DNA from: Actinorhabdospora filicis
Lineage (GTDB): Bacteria; Actinomycetota; Actinomycetes; Mycobacteriales; Micromonosporaceae
Direction: 5' to 3'
NCBI RefSeq assembly: GCF_030269765.1
Contig: NZ_BSTX01000006.1
Location: 62,001-126,000, forward strand
DNA: 64,000 bases
The notes under the pieces are model-generated. The model saw only the letters and a program-made list of their open reading frames with translations. It had not been told where the DNA came from and did not search any database. How positions within the stretch are numbered: the first letter of the stretch is position 1; each line of letters begins with the position of its first letter. Below, piece by piece: positions 14,944-28,400 of this stretch. Made by a program: the position numbers and the translations under genes.

Positions 14944-16923
14944 ATGGCCATCGCGCCTACCTACCCGGGTGTCTACATCGAAGAAATGCCGTCCGGGACC
15001 CGGACCATCGTGGGCGTGGCGTCCTCGATCGCCGCGTTCGTCGGCTACACGGCGCGGGGACTCGACCACCGGCCGATCCGCGTGCAGAGCTTCGCCGACT
15101 TCCAGCGCGCCTTCGGGGGCCTGAACGCCGAGAGCGAGCTCGGCTACGCCGTCCAGCAGTTCTACCTCAACGGGGGCACCGACGCGTTCGTCGTGCGCGT
15201 GCCCAAGAACGACGCCGTGGCCGCCTCGGTCGAGCTCAAGGACGCCGTCGACGGCTCGCCGAACGTCGTCCTGACCGCCCGGGCACTGTCCAAAGGGGCC
15301 TGGGCGAACCTGGTGCGCCTGAGCGTCGACTACGACGGCCTCACCGGCGACAACAAGGCCTTCAACCTCACCGTCACCGACCTGGCGACCGGCGCAGCCG
15401 AGCGCTTCGCGGGCGTGACCATGAACCGCACCCGCCGCAACTTCGTGGAGACCGTGGTCAACGACGAGTCGCGCGGCTCGCAGATGATCGCGGTGACCGC
15501 CGCCGCCGGATCGCCCGCGCGGCCGGTGGAGACCGGCACGAGCGGCGGTGACGTCAGCCTCGGCGCCTTCGCCAACGACAAGGACTACTCGGTCAAGGTC
15601 AGCGCCGACGTGCCCGGCGCGCCGCTGACCAACCTCAACGTGAAGGTCATCGACAAGGGCGAGGTCCTGCCCGCCTCCGTCGCCGGTCTCGCCGCCCTGC
15701 TGGAGCGCAAGCTGAACCTCGGCCTGGGCTCGGCCCTGCCCGGCGCGCGCGTGACGGTCCGCCCGTCGGCCAACGGGAAGGGCCTGCGGGTCGCGGCGAA
15801 CTTCGACCCCGCCGTCCTCCCCAACGCCCTCGACGCCGCGCTCACCTTCACCGCCGGGACGCCCGACGACGTCCTGGGCGCGCTGAAACTCGGCGGCGCG
15901 GTGAAACCCAATGTGGGCGGCTACCTGCTCGGCAAGGGCCGCGCGGTGCTCGCCCAGGGCGCGGCGGTGGCCGGTGTGGACGGCGTCGCGCTGCCCACCA
16001 GCGCCGACCTCATCGGCGACCAGGCGGCCTACACGGGCATCCACGCCCTGCGCAAGACCGACCTGTTCAACATCCTGTCGATCCCCGACGCGACCCGCGC
16101 CCAGCCGGGCAACCAGTTCGCGCTCGACTCCACCGTCGACCCGAACGCGATCTTCGCCGCCGCGCAGGCCCTGTGCGCCGAGCGTCGCGCGGTCCTGATC
16201 GTCGACCCGCCACCGGACGTCCGCGACCCGCGCTCGGCCCTCGACTGGATCAGCTCCGGGCTGACCGCCAAGGGACCCGACGCCGCCGCGTACTTCCCGC
16301 GCGTGCGCGTCCCCGACCCGCTCGACGACTACCAGCTGCGCAGCCTCGCGCCCAGCGGCACCGTCGCCGGGCTGTGGGCGCGGACCGACGCCGCGCGCGG
16401 CGTGTGGAAGGCGCCCGCCGGCGTCGACGCGCGCCTGGCCAACGTCGCCGGGCTCGTCTACCGCCTCGGCGACGCCGAGAACGGCCAGCTCAACCCGCTC
16501 GGCCTCAACTGCCTGCGGACCCTGCCGGTCTACGGCACCGTCAGCTGGGGCGCGCGGACCCTCGAAGGCGCCGACGCCCAGGCCAGCCAGTGGAAGTACC
16601 TGCCGGTACGGCGCCTGGCGAAGGTCATCGAGGAGAGCGTCTACCGCGGCACCCAGTGGGCGGTCTTCGAGCCCAATGACGAGCCGCTCTGGTCGCAGCT
16701 GCGGCTCAACCTGACCTCCTACATGCACGGGCTGTTCCGTCAGGGCGCGTTCCAGGGCGCGACCCCGCGCGAGGCGTACCTCGTCAAGTGCGACGCGCAG
16801 ACCACGACGCAGGACGACATCGACCGCGGCATCGTCAACGTGGTCGTCGGATTCGCGCCGCTCAAGCCCGCCGAGTTCGTCATCATCCGCATCCAGCAGC
16901 TCGCCGGTCAGACCCAGAGCTGA
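14944..16923 (+). CDS. Contractile injection system sheath protein, 659 aa
   Basis: The N-terminus YPGVYIEEMPSGTRTIVGVASSIAAFVGYT and the C-terminal domain from about residue 525 (GTVSWGARTLEG ... WKYLPVRRLAKVIEESVYRG ... FEPNDEPLWSQLR ... GFAPLKPAEFVIIRIQQ) are the conserved inner core of phage tail sheath proteins, where N- and C-terminal strands weave neighbouring subunits together. The middle (about 150-480) is a variable surface domain. The sheath surrounds the tube and contracts to drive it through a target membrane. The gene follows a CGGAGGG site and is first in the CIS operon. Only one sheath gene is present, unlike AFP/PVC loci that have several. Confidence 0.95.
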   Translation: MAIAPTYPGVYIEEMPSGTRTIVGVASSIAAFVGYTARGLDHRPIRVQSFADFQRAFGGLNAESELGYAVQQFYLNGGTDAFVVRVPKNDAVAASVELKDAVDGSPNVVLTARALSKGAWANLVRLSVDYDGLTGDNKAFNLTVTDLATGAAERFAGVTMNRTRRNFVETVVNDESRGSQMIAVTAAAGSPARPVETGTSGGDVSLGAFANDKDYSVKVSADVPGAPLTNLNVKVIDKGEVLPASVAGLAALLERKLNLGLGSALPGARVTVRPSANGKGLRVAANFDPAVLPNALDAALTFTAGTPDDVLGALKLGGAVKPNVGGYLLGKGRAVLAQGAAVAGVDGVALPTSADLIGDQAAYTGIHALRKTDLFNILSIPDATRAQPGNQFALDSTVDPNAIFAAAQALCAERRAVLIVDPPPDVRDPRSALDWISSGLTAKGPDAAAYFPRVRVPDPLDDYQLRSLAPSGTVAGLWARTDAARGVWKAPAGVDARLANVAGLVYRLGDAENGQLNPLGLNCLRTLPVYGTVSWGARTLEGADAQASQWKYLPVRRLAKVIEESVYRGTQWAVFEPNDEPLWSQLRLNLTSYMHGLFRQGAFQGATPREAYLVKCDAQTTTQDDIDRGIVNVVVGFAPLKPAEFVIIRIQQLAGQTQS

Positions 16924-16941
16924 TAAGAGACGGGAACCCAG

Positions 16942-17463
16942 GTGGCCGAGTTCACGACCAACACGCACCGCTTCGACCCGTACAAGAACTTCAAGTTCCG
17001 CGTCCTGTGGGACGGCCGGGTCGTCGCCGGGGCCAGCAAAGTCAGCGCCCTCAAGCGCACCACCGAGGTGGTCAAGCACCGGCACGGCGGCGACCCGAGC
17101 ACCAGCCGCAAGTCGCCCGGCCGCAGCGAGTACGAGGCCGTCACCATCGAACGCGGCGTCACCCACGACGTGGAGTTCGAGCAGTGGGCCAACAAGGTGT
17201 GGAACCACGGATCCGGCCTCGGCCAGGAGGTCTCGCTCAAGGACTTCCGCAAGGACCTCGTCCTGGAGGTCCTGAACGAGGCCGGGCAGAAGGTCCTCGC
17301 CTACAAGCTCTACCGCTGCTGGGTGTCGGAGTACCAGGCCCTGCCCGACCTCGACGCCAACGCCAACGCCGTCGCCATCCAGCACCTCAAACTGGAGAAC
17401 GAGGGCTGGGAACGCGACTACGAGGTGGTAGAGCCCGCGGAACCCGCCTTCACCGAACCGTAG
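16942..17463 (+). CDS. CIS inner tube protein (gp19/Afp1 family), 173 aa
   Basis: The protein begins with GTG 16942 and has the tube-family start FDPYKNFKFRVLWDGRVVAGASKVSALKRTTEVVKHRHGGDPS, followed by the conserved YEAVTIERGVTHDVEFEQWANKVW. It forms the hexameric rings of the inner tube that carry effectors. The size of about 170 residues and position after the sheath are standard. A single tube gene means the same protein probably builds the whole tube, although the CIS tube-initiator family protein at 30807 serves the baseplate end. It is separated from the sheath by 18 bp. Confidence 0.93.
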   Translation: MAEFTTNTHRFDPYKNFKFRVLWDGRVVAGASKVSALKRTTEVVKHRHGGDPSTSRKSPGRSEYEAVTIERGVTHDVEFEQWANKVWNHGSGLGQEVSLKDFRKDLVLEVLNEAGQKVLAYKLYRCWVSEYQALPDLDANANAVAIQHLKLENEGWERDYEVVEPAEPAFTEP

Positions 17464-17472
17464 CGGCCCGCC

Positions 17473-18177
17473 ATGGACGACCTCGGGGTGATGGCGGTGT
17501 GGGCCACCGGACGGCGGCTGCCACCGGTGGCGCGGCCCAGGGCCGTCCTCAAAGGACTGGGTCTGGACCTCACCGGGCTCACCGTGGGACGCCGCAACCT
17601 GCTGCTGCTGGCCGAACGCCGCCGCCACTTCGGCGACCGGCTCGACGCCGAGGCCGACTGCCCGTCCTGCGGGGAACGCCTCGAACTCGGCCTCGGACTC
17701 GGTGCCCTCCTCGCCTCCGCCCACGCCGGAGACGAGGAGGGCACCGCCGAGGCCGCGGGCCACACGGTGACCTTCCGGGTCCCCACCTGCGGGGACCTGG
17801 AGGCCGCCGCGGCCACCGGCGACCCGGCGTCGGCGGTGACCACGCTGCTGGAGCGGTGCGTGATCGAGGCCCGCGGCCCGTCCGGGCCCGTCCCCGCGAC
17901 CGCCCTGCCCGCGCCGGTCCTCGCCGCCGTCGAGGACGCCATGGCCGCCGCCGACCCCTACGCGCACCTGTCCATCGCCGCCGACTGCGCCGTCTGCGGC
18001 GCCGCGATCGGCCTGTGGCTGGACCCCGGCCACCTCTACTGGACCGAACTCGTCGCCCGCGCCCGGCGGCTGATGGGCGAGGTCCACCGCCTCGCCACCG
18101 CCTACGGCTGGAGCGAGCACGACATCCTCGCCATGGACCCGGTGCGCCGGGCCGGATACCTGGAGCTGGTCGGATGA
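17473..18177 (+). CDS. CIS baseplate-associated protein with zinc-ribbon cysteines, 234 aa
   Basis: It sits in the slot where actinobacterial and other eCIS loci encode a T4 gp26-like or related baseplate factor between tube and DUF4255 genes. Two CxxC knuckles, CPSC (about residues 63-66) and CAVC (about 175-178), could bind one zinc ion. The C-terminus WSEHDILAMDPVRRAGYLELVG resembles the short helical tail of phage tail-assembly chaperone or baseplate proteins. The start ATG 17473 lies 9 bp after the tube stop. Its stop overlaps the next gene as ATGA. The exact role is unproven; baseplate or assembly function is inferred from context. Confidence 0.7.
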   Translation: MDDLGVMAVWATGRRLPPVARPRAVLKGLGLDLTGLTVGRRNLLLLAERRRHFGDRLDAEADCPSCGERLELGLGLGALLASAHAGDEEGTAEAAGHTVTFRVPTCGDLEAAAATGDPASAVTTLLERCVIEARGPSGPVPATALPAPVLAAVEDAMAAADPYAHLSIAADCAVCGAAIGLWLDPGHLYWTELVARARRLMGEVHRLATAYGWSEHDILAMDPVRRAGYLELVG

Positions 18178-18992
18178 GCGGGTTCCTGACCGCACTCGCC
18201 CTCACCGCGCTCGGGCGCGGCCCGATGCTGCGGCCCCGGGCCCGGACCGCCTTCGAGCCCGGCGACTTCGCCGAGACCGAGACCGACGCCGAGATCGAGG
18301 CCGCGCCCGCTGTCCCCGCGTCCCCGCCGCTCCTCTCGCCGCCGTCGCCGGTGGCGTCCCGAACCTCGCCTCCCGCGCCGGTCGCACCGCCGCCCGCCCC
18401 GGTGGTGCGACCGGCCACCCCCGCCCCGGGCGAACCGCCCGGGCCGGTGGCCACCGAGGCCGGGCACTCGACGGTGACGCGCGTCGAGAGCCACGAGCAC
18501 CACTCCACCGTGGAGACCGTCCCGGCGGCGTCCTTCGTGGACGAGCAGCCGCCCGCCGACTTCCCCGAACCCGCCGACGCGGCCGCCGAAGCCGAGCCGG
18601 TGCCCGAGCGCACGCTCGTCACCACCCGCGAGACCGTCGACCGGCTCCTGCGCGAACGCCTCACCGAGCGTGGCGTCCACGTCCCGGCCCCGCCCGCCGC
18701 GACACCGGACGCGCCACCGCCCGCGCGGCGGCGGCCGCCGGCGAACCCGCCCGTCCCGGCCCCCGCGCCGGTGCGGGCCCGGACCCGCGCCGCCGCGCCC
18801 GAAGCCCCGGCCGCGCCCGTCCCGCCCCCGCCACCGGCGCCCGCGCCGGTCATCGAGGTCTCCATCGGCCGCGTGGAGATCCGCGCGGCGGCACCGCCCC
18901 GTCCCGTCGCGCCGCCGCCCGAACCGGCCCGCGACTACGACCCCGCGCCCTCGCTGGAGCGGTACCTGTCCGGATTGGAGCGCCGCCGATGA
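18174..18992 (+). CDS. Proline/alanine-rich CIS locus protein, 272 aa
   Basis: ATG 18174 overlaps the preceding stop (ATGA). Most of the chain is disordered: long Pro/Ala/Val stretches (about residues 40-100 and 175-230). They flank a short charged helix (LVTTRETVDRLLRERLTERGVHV, about 142-164) and a conserved-looking strand APVIEVSIGRVEIRAA near 224-239, a motif that I associate with small unknown proteins of eCIS loci. There is no signal peptide beyond a weak hydrophobic start (MSGFLTALALTALGRG). It may be a flexible linker or adaptor in assembly. Its function is unknown and its presence in the coupled operon is the main evidence. Confidence 0.7.
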   Translation: MSGFLTALALTALGRGPMLRPRARTAFEPGDFAETETDAEIEAAPAVPASPPLLSPPSPVASRTSPPAPVAPPPAPVVRPATPAPGEPPGPVATEAGHSTVTRVESHEHHSTVETVPAASFVDEQPPADFPEPADAAAEAEPVPERTLVTTRETVDRLLRERLTERGVHVPAPPAATPDAPPPARRRPPANPPVPAPAPVRARTRAAAPEAPAAPVPPPPPAPAPVIEVSIGRVEIRAAAPPRPVAPPPEPARDYDPAPSLERYLSGLERRR

Positions 18993-20277
18993 GCAACGGG
19001 TACGCGATCGCCGCCGTCACCGCCGTCCTCCGCAGCCGCCTCAACCAGACCCTGGCCGCCACCGACCCCGCCGGGACCGTCGGGAACGTCACCGTCAGCG
19101 CGCTGCCGCCCGACCGGATCACCATCGGCGGCTCCGAACCGGCGCAGCTGAACCTGTTCCTGTACCAGGTCACCCCCAACACCGCCTACCGCAACGTGCA
19201 GCTGCCCTCGGTGTCCTCCGGCGGCACGCCCGTCACCGGGCCGCCGCTGGCCCTCGACCTGCACTACCTGCTGACCGCCTACGGCGCCGAGCAGTACTTC
19301 GCCGAGATCATCCTCGGCCACGCCCTGCGGCTGCTGAACGACGAGCCGGTGCTGACCCGCGAGGCGATCCGGGCCGCGCTGAACCCGTCGGTCCCCGACC
19401 CGACGCTGCCGCCCGCGCTGGCCGGATCGGGCCTGGCCGACCAGGTCGAGCAGATCAAGGTGACCACCGCCGTCGCCGGGCCCGAGGAGCTGTCCAAGCT
19501 GTGGTCGGCGATGCAGGCCCACTACCGGCCGACGGTGAGTCTGGAGGCCCGGGTCGTGCTCATCGAGAGCGCCCGCCGGACCCGCCGCGCGCTGCCCGTC
19601 GGCGGCGTCGGCTCCTACAGCGGCGCCGGGATGCCGCCCGCGCTGGACGCGGTGGAGAACACCGCCGCCGGGCCCATCACCGCCACCTCCACCATCACCC
19701 TCTTCGGCCGGGACCTGGCCCGCGAAGGCCTCCTGGTGCGCTTCGGCGCCGTCGAGCACGAGCCCGACGCCCAGGACGTCGGGCCCTCGGCGATCACCGT
19801 CGACCTGAGCGGCGTCCACCTGCGCGCCGGCGTCCGGTCCGCCCAGGTCCAGGTCGCCCTACCGCTCGGCGACCCGCCCACCGACCACCACGCCTTCCCC
19901 TCCAACAGCGTGCCGTTCCTGCTGGTCCCCGTCATCGGCCTCACCCCCCACACCACGAGCACCGAGACCATCGACGCCGTCGAATACGGCACCGGCACCA
20001 TCGACGTGGCCGTCGCCCCCGCCGTCGCCCCCGAGCAGCGCGTCACGCTGCTGCTGAACGAGATCGGCCCGCCGCCCGGACGCCCCGCGCGCTCCTACGC
20101 GCTGCCCGCGCCCGCCCGCAACGGCATCCCCCTGAACGCCGCCGAGACCACCGCGATCACCTTCGCCTTCACCCGCGTCCCCACCGGCGACTACGTGGCC
20201 CGCCTCTCCGTCGACGGCGCCGAGAGCCCCCTCACCCGCGACGGCTCCGGCCGCTACGCCGTGCCGGGGGTGACCCT

Positions 20278-20281
<4 letters not shown>
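18989..20281 (+). CDS. DUF4255 (Pvc16/Afp16-type) tail-terminator/cap protein, 430 aa
   Basis: The N-terminal 190 residues (YAIAAVTAVLRSRLNQTL ... LNLFLYQVTPNTAYRNVQLP ... LALDLHYLLTAYGAEQYFAEIILGHALRLLNDEPVL) match DUF4255, the family of Pvc16/Afp16 proteins that cap the end of the tube-sheath complex. The remaining 220 residues are beta-rich and look like two Ig/TIG-type folds (TSTITLFGRDLAREGLLVRFG; PEQRVTLLLNEIG), a common extension in non-phage CIS. The start overlaps the upstream stop by 4 bp and the end overlaps the ATPase GTG by 4 bp. Confidence 0.9.
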
Positions 20282-22151
<1,870 letters not shown>

Positions 22152-22152
<1 letters not shown>

Positions 22153-22418
22153 TGAACGGCGAGGGACCGGCCGGGGTGCGCCTGCGCGTGGGCGAGCTCG
22201 CCGTCCACGGCCTCACCGTCCGGCGACCCGAGACCCTCGGCCCCGCCCTCGAAGCCGCGCTCACCCGCCTCATCGCCGACCGGGGCGTACCCGGACCCTG
22301 GCGCGCTGGCGGAGACCTCACGCCACCACCGCTGTCCGTCACCGCCGAGCCCGGCATCGCCGCCGAGGCGCTCGCCGAGCGCCTCGCGCTGGCCCTCTAC
22401 GAGGGACTCGGCGGATGA
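22152..22418 (+). CDS. Small CIS locus protein, 88 aa
   Basis: ATG 22152 shares a base with the ATPase stop, and the stop overlaps the start of the giant gene as ATGA. The sequence (VRLRVGELAVHGLTVRRPETLGPALEAALTRLIADRG ... AGIAAEALAERLALALYEGLGG-like end) has one beta hairpin and two amphipathic helices, and recalls short unknown proteins placed between ATPase and large-protein genes in eCIS loci. I do not recognise a named family. A chaperone or adaptor for the giant protein is a guess from position. Confidence 0.7.
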
Positions 22419-25400
22419 ACCAGCCCGTGCACGCCCTCGCCCCGCCGGAACCGGCCGCCGAGCCCGACGGCGCCCTCGCCGCGCCCGCCGACCTGCTGTC
22501 GGCCGCCGCCTTCGAGGACGGCCCGACCGGCGCGGGCGGCGCGGTGCCGTCGGGACCGGTCGGGACGGGCACCGCACCACCGGTGAGCGACGCCCCCGCG
22601 CTCACCGCCGACGCCCGCACCGCTCCGGTCACCACCAACGCGCAACTCGACGCCGCGCTGGGCGCCGAGCACGAACGCGTCATCGCCCTCATCCGCGACC
22701 GGCTGCCCGGCTTCCCCGAAGCCGACGGCGCCGACGTCTCGGCGGTCCTGCTGCTGCTGGACGGCTTCGGCCTCGTCGTGGCGGCCTCGCTGATGCGCGT
22801 CGTCGGCCACGACCACCGGGTCCGCCTGTACAACCACATCGACGCCGGGCACCGCCGCCGCCACCGCCGCTCGGTGCTCGCCGCGCTCTACGCCGCCACG
22901 GCCGAGGAGCGGCGGGCGCTGCCGCCGCGCTTCCTGACCGGGATGCCCCTCGACGAGCTCGCCCCGGTGGAGCGGGCGGCGCTGGTGGACGTCCTGCGCG
23001 GCATCACCGACGAGACCTTCACCGCGCTGCTCACCGAGAACCCGGCGGTGCGGGCGGTGATGAGCGAGCCGAGCGACCAGGGCGTCCTGGACCGCGAGCG
23101 CGACATCGAGCTGGAGGCCGCGCGCACGCGCGCCACGGCCCGCTCGGCCGAGGACAACGCGCTGGTCAACCGGCTCAACGGGATCCTGGCGGCCCGGCGC
23201 GGCGACTGGAAGCAGGACGCGCTGAACCTGCTGGCGCCGCTGGCTCCCGCGCCCGCGCAGCCCAAGCAGTCGCCGAGTGACGTGCCGCGTTCGGCGCGGC
23301 TGGCGGCGGTGGTGGAGCGCATCGAGTCCGGCGACCGCGTCCGCGACCTGATCGACGACCTGGCCTCCGGCTGGAGCGTGCCGACCCTGAGCCCGGTGAC
23401 GCTGGAGCTGATCCGGCACCGCGCGCCCGCCGCCAACCTCGCCCACGTGCAGCGGCTGCTCACCCGCTCCATCACCGACTGGGCGGTGCGCGACTGGGAG
23501 GCGTGGCTGGCCTACCAGATCGTCCGCCGCCTCCCGCCCGCCGACCAGGACCGGTGGCGGCGCCTGGACGGCGGCCGCTGGTTCCGGCGCATGGAGGAGG
23601 AACTGCCCGACGGGCTGCGCGAGTCGGCCTACGAGGGCATCACGCTGGAGATGGTGGACGGCGAGCTCCGCGACGTCGCCTCGCGCCGGGCGGTGCTGCT
23701 GCGGTCCGGGCAGGCGCAGACCGACTTCGCCGCGCTGACCGCCGCCTGCGAGGCCGGGATCAGCGAGGCCAACGCCTCCGGCCTGCTGCTGCGGATCATG
23801 AGCGCGGGGGAGGCCACCGGCCCCAATGGACAGCTGCTGCTGAGCGAGAGCGAGCGCGCCGAGCTGCTGCGCGCCATCGTCCAGGGCCTGGACCGGCGCG
23901 GGTACCTGTCCACGATCTTCCGGCGGCTGCCCGACCGGTGGCTGTTCGAGCTGGACAATCTGCACCTGTTCCGCCGCGTCGCCGAGCTGCGGGACCCGGC
24001 GATGCTCTTCCGCCAGGTCAACGACCTCGTCTCGCACAACTCGTGGCGGGACGTGCCGATCATCGGCATCTTCGCCTCGGAGTGGTCGACCAACGCCCAC
24101 GACGCGTTCGTGGCGTTCCTGCTCTCGCGGCACCTGCCCGCCGCCGACCGGCGCGAGCTGGAGGCCACCGGCCAGTGGGCGGCGCTGACCGGCGCGCTCA
24201 CCCAGGACATGCGGCACGCCGCCGGGATGCACCTGTTCGCCGACCCCGGCGGCGCCGAGCGCGGCCGCATCATGGACCGGCTGCGCGACAACGTGATGTG
24301 GGCCCCCGGGCACGCCGCCGAGCTGCGGACCCTGGTGCGGATGGCCATCGAGCTGGGCGAGCACCGGTGGGTCTTCGACCGCTCCCGGGAGACCCGGGCC
24401 TTCACGATCACCGAGTTGCAGCCGATGGTGGACGCCTTCCGGCTCTACTCCGAGCCCGGCCGCCGCGAGTACGTCCCCTACCGGCTGCCGATCGAGGAAC
24501 CCGCGCAGGATTTGTGGACGGTCCTGTCGCGCGCCGGGAGCTGGCTGTGGGTGCGGCTGCGGGCCCTGGGCCGCATCATCGGCAGCCTCAACCTCGGCCT
24601 CAACAACGTCGGCTTCGACGACCTCGACCTCAGCGACGTGCAGGACCTCATGGGCGGCGGTGTGGGACCCGCGCAGCTGAGCGCGGGCGGCAACCGCCTC
24701 AGCGCCTCCTACAACCCGCGCGACGGGCTGCTCCTGCTGACCATGGACCGGCTGGAGATCGACCGGCTCAACCACATCGGCGCGACCTTCACCGCCCGCT
24801 CCAACCGGATCGTGCTGGAGGGCCTCACGGTCGCCGCGACGTTCCCCGCGCAGCAGACCCGGCGCCCGACGGCGCTGCGGCTGCGGATGAGCTCGGCGAT
24901 GGCCGAGGACCTGCTGCTGACCACCGAGAGCCTCTTCCTCGGCGTGGCCCGGTCCACTCTGGACTCCCTCGGTGTGGACGCCACCCCCACCGGCGACGAG
25001 GAGCCGCTGCCCGCGCCGCCCGGCAGTGACTTCGGGCTGCCGATCCCGATCTTCGGGCCGATCATCAGCGCGATCGTGAACCTCATCCAGCGCGTCGGCT
25101 ACGTCCAGCGCAGCCTGCGCGGGCTCGGCTCGGTCCAGGGTCTTGCGGTCACCGCCGAGCGCGTCCAGTTCGACGGGATCGCCCTCGGCGGCTCCTGGAC
25201 GGCCTCCACCGTGCGCTTCTCCGACATCGTGCTGGGCGCCGGGCTCAACCGGCGCGCGTTCCTGCTGCGGCTGATCCAGGTCCTGGAGCGGCGGCTGGCG
25301 CGCGCCACCGAACGCGGCGACGCCGACGCGGTGGCCCGGCACTCCGCCCGGCTGACCGAGACGCGGCAGCGGCTGGCGAGACTGAGCGACCGCGGCACCG

Positions 25401-28400
25401 ACGACGGCCGCGCCTGGGCGGAGCTCCAGGACATCCGGGCGCGCTTCGTGGCCGACCCGTCGAGCGTGACCGGGGCCGAGCGGCGGCGCGCGGCGGCGCT
25501 GGAGCAGCGCTTCACCGGCGGCGCGGTCGCCGACATCGGCTCCCTCACCGTCAGCGGCCTGTCGGGCTCCCTCTACGTCGACGACATCGTCCTTAGTGGA
25601 CTCACCGGGGACGTCGAGTCGCCCGTCTTCGGCCCCGACACCGCCCCGGCCGCCTCGCAGTTCCTCACCGACGCCGACCGGGTGCGCGCCTTCCGCGACC
25701 ACGGCCCCGGCTACCCCGGCGGCGCGGTGGCGCCCGCCGTCCTGCCCATCCGCGCCGAGACCGCCGAGGTGCGCGGGCTGTCGATGCTCGCCGACGAGGC
25801 CGATCTGCCCACGGTGGCGCTTTTGCGGCGGCAGCTGGCGGCTCTGCCGCCGAACACCCCCGAGGAGCGGCGGCGGCTGCTGGAGTCGGTCATCGAGGAC
25901 GCCGGGGACTACGAGGCGGCGCGTCAGCGGTTGCGGACCCCGCCGCCGCTGGCCCCCGAGGAGCGCGCCCGCACCGAGCTGGTGCTGGAGCTGGCCCGGC
26001 TGCGGCTGCGGACCCGCTTCGGCATCAACATCGAGTCCATCGGCGCCACCGACGCCGGGGCCGACTTCCTGTTCGGGCCCGGGCTGACCGACCTGAGCGC
26101 GCTGCGCTTCGGGGCCGAGGGCCTGACCGTGCGCGGCTACAACCAGGGCGCCATCCACGTCGACGAGATCACCGGCGCGGGCGTGAGCGCGTCGCCGGAG
26201 CGAGACCTCGCGCCCGGCCCCGACGGGCGGCCCCGGCGCGGGCACAGCGTGTCGGCGCGCTCGGTGACGGCCCGGGGCGTGACCCTGGACTGGGCGGGCA
26301 ACCAGATCGGCAGCGTCGGCATCACCGGCCTCAGCGGCGAGGTGGAGCGGCTGCGCGACACCCCCACCGGGCCGGTCACCGCCTACCGCGTCACGGGGAT
26401 GCGCGCCACGACCGTGGTGGTGGAGGGCATCGACTACCGGACCTCGTCGATGTGGGTCCACTCCGAGGGGCCGACGACGTTGCGGGGCGTGCTCATCAAC
26501 GCGACCTACGCGCACGTCGAGGGCGGCACGGAGCTGCGCGTCCCGCACCTGCGCGTCGACGAGGTCGTCGCCGACCACCTCGTGGTCGAGAACAACGGCG
26601 GGGAGGCGTGGCGGGCCACCGTCCGCTCCGGCTCGCTGCTCGGGCTGACCGCCGACGACGTGGTGGTGCGGATGCCGACCATGGGCGACAGCGAGATCAC
26701 CGGCGCCTTCGGGCTGGACGCCCTGGAACGGCTGCGCTTCAACGTCGCCGCCGGTGCCTTCAGCTTCGGCGGGACCCTCGGCAGCGCCAGGCGGGTGGGG
26801 ACCCTGGGCGTGCGGCTGGCGCGCGGGCGGGACACCTTCGACCTGTCGGGCCTGGTGCTCACCGAGGGCCTTCTGGGCACCTCCGACGGGCAGGTCGCCA
26901 TCGAGCGGCTGGTCTTGAGCGCCGGGGCCGAGCACTCCGGCGACACCTGGACCCTGCGCTACCTCCAGATCCCGACCCTCCAGCTCGGGCGGCTCAACTG
27001 GCGCACCGGCGACGGCGAGAGCATCTCCTCCACCGGCGGGGTGACGCTGAGCGGGCTCACCGCCAACGGGTCGGTGCAGACTCCGGCGAGCGGGCCGATG
27101 CGCGTGCGGGTGGAGTCGCTGGTCATCGCCTCGGTCACGGCCACCAACCTGCACTACAGCGCGCCGCCCATCGACATCAACCTCGGCCGCGCGGTCTCCC
27201 CGGCGCCCGGCCGCGAGCCCCTGCGGATCGAGACCATCACCCTCGGCGGCTTCGAATGGACCCGGCCCGGCGGCATCACCGCCGGGACCCTCGGCATCGC
27301 CTCGGTCGCCGCCGACTTCCACGGCACCCTCGCCCAGCACCTCACCACCGAGGCCACCCTGAACGTCTCGCGGCTGTCGGCGACGTTCTCGGCCGGCGGG
27401 CGGATCGTCGTGCGCGCCGGGGCGAGCCTGGACGCCGACGTCGAATACCACGACCCCGGCGCGACCCCCGCCGACCGGCGGGACGTCTCCGCGCACGTCC
27501 GCGTCGGCGATCTCGACCTGGGCGAGCTCAGCATCAGCCGGGAGGCCGTCGAGTTCGGCGCGGGCACCGCCCCGGGACTGTCCATCGGGGACGTCACCGT
27601 CGACCGCGCCACCTACGACTCGCCGAACCTGCGGATCGAGACCCTCACCGGCGGGCGCGGGGCGATCCTGCACAGCCTGCGCACGCGGCTGCGCATCGAG
27701 CTGCGCTCGGCCGAGGAGCGCCGCCGCGCCGGTGGCGCGCGGGCCTCGGCGATCCGGCGGATCGTCGTCCGCGACCTCCAGGCGGACTCGCTGGAGCTGG
27801 ACGGCGTGCAGCTGACCCTGCCCAACCTGATCGCCCCGGACGCCACGGGCGCGCACCCGGTGCGGATCTGGGTCGCGCCGGGTGAGACCGCGTTCCTGCG
27901 CGGTCTCACCCTGGCCATCCCGCCCGGCGGCGTGGTCATCGACTCGCCCTCCACGGTCGGCGGGAGCTGGACCATCCCCGAGCTGTCGCTCTCCCTGCTC
28001 GGCACGCCCTCGGCCACCGGCGGCCCCGGCCTGCCCGGCCTGCTGATCCCGCGCCTGCGGGCGGCGATCCCGGGGCGGCTGCGCGACTTCGAGGGCCGCG
28101 TCACCGCCGAGCAGATCGACGCGACCAGGTTCAGCGGCGGCGGGATGCTGTTCAGCCTCACCAACCCCAGCGTCACCCAGATCGTGGCCGCCTTCGAGAG
28201 CGCCGGTGCGCCGCCGTCGATGCTGCGGCTGTTCGGGCCCGCCACCAGCACGCTCCCCGAGGGCGGGCTGCGCGCCGACCGCGCCACCTACGACACCCGC
28301 ACCGGGGTGGCCACCGCGACCGGGCTGAACATCTCCCAGCTGTCCTTCGTGGACCCCGCCGGCGGGCTGACCGTCCGCGTCGACCGGGGCGTCCTGCCCG

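Noticed and set aside
14794..18195. 1133-aa minus-strand frame over sheath and tube genes
   Set aside because: Shadow frame with no recognisable domain; the plus-strand sheath and tube families are unmistakable.
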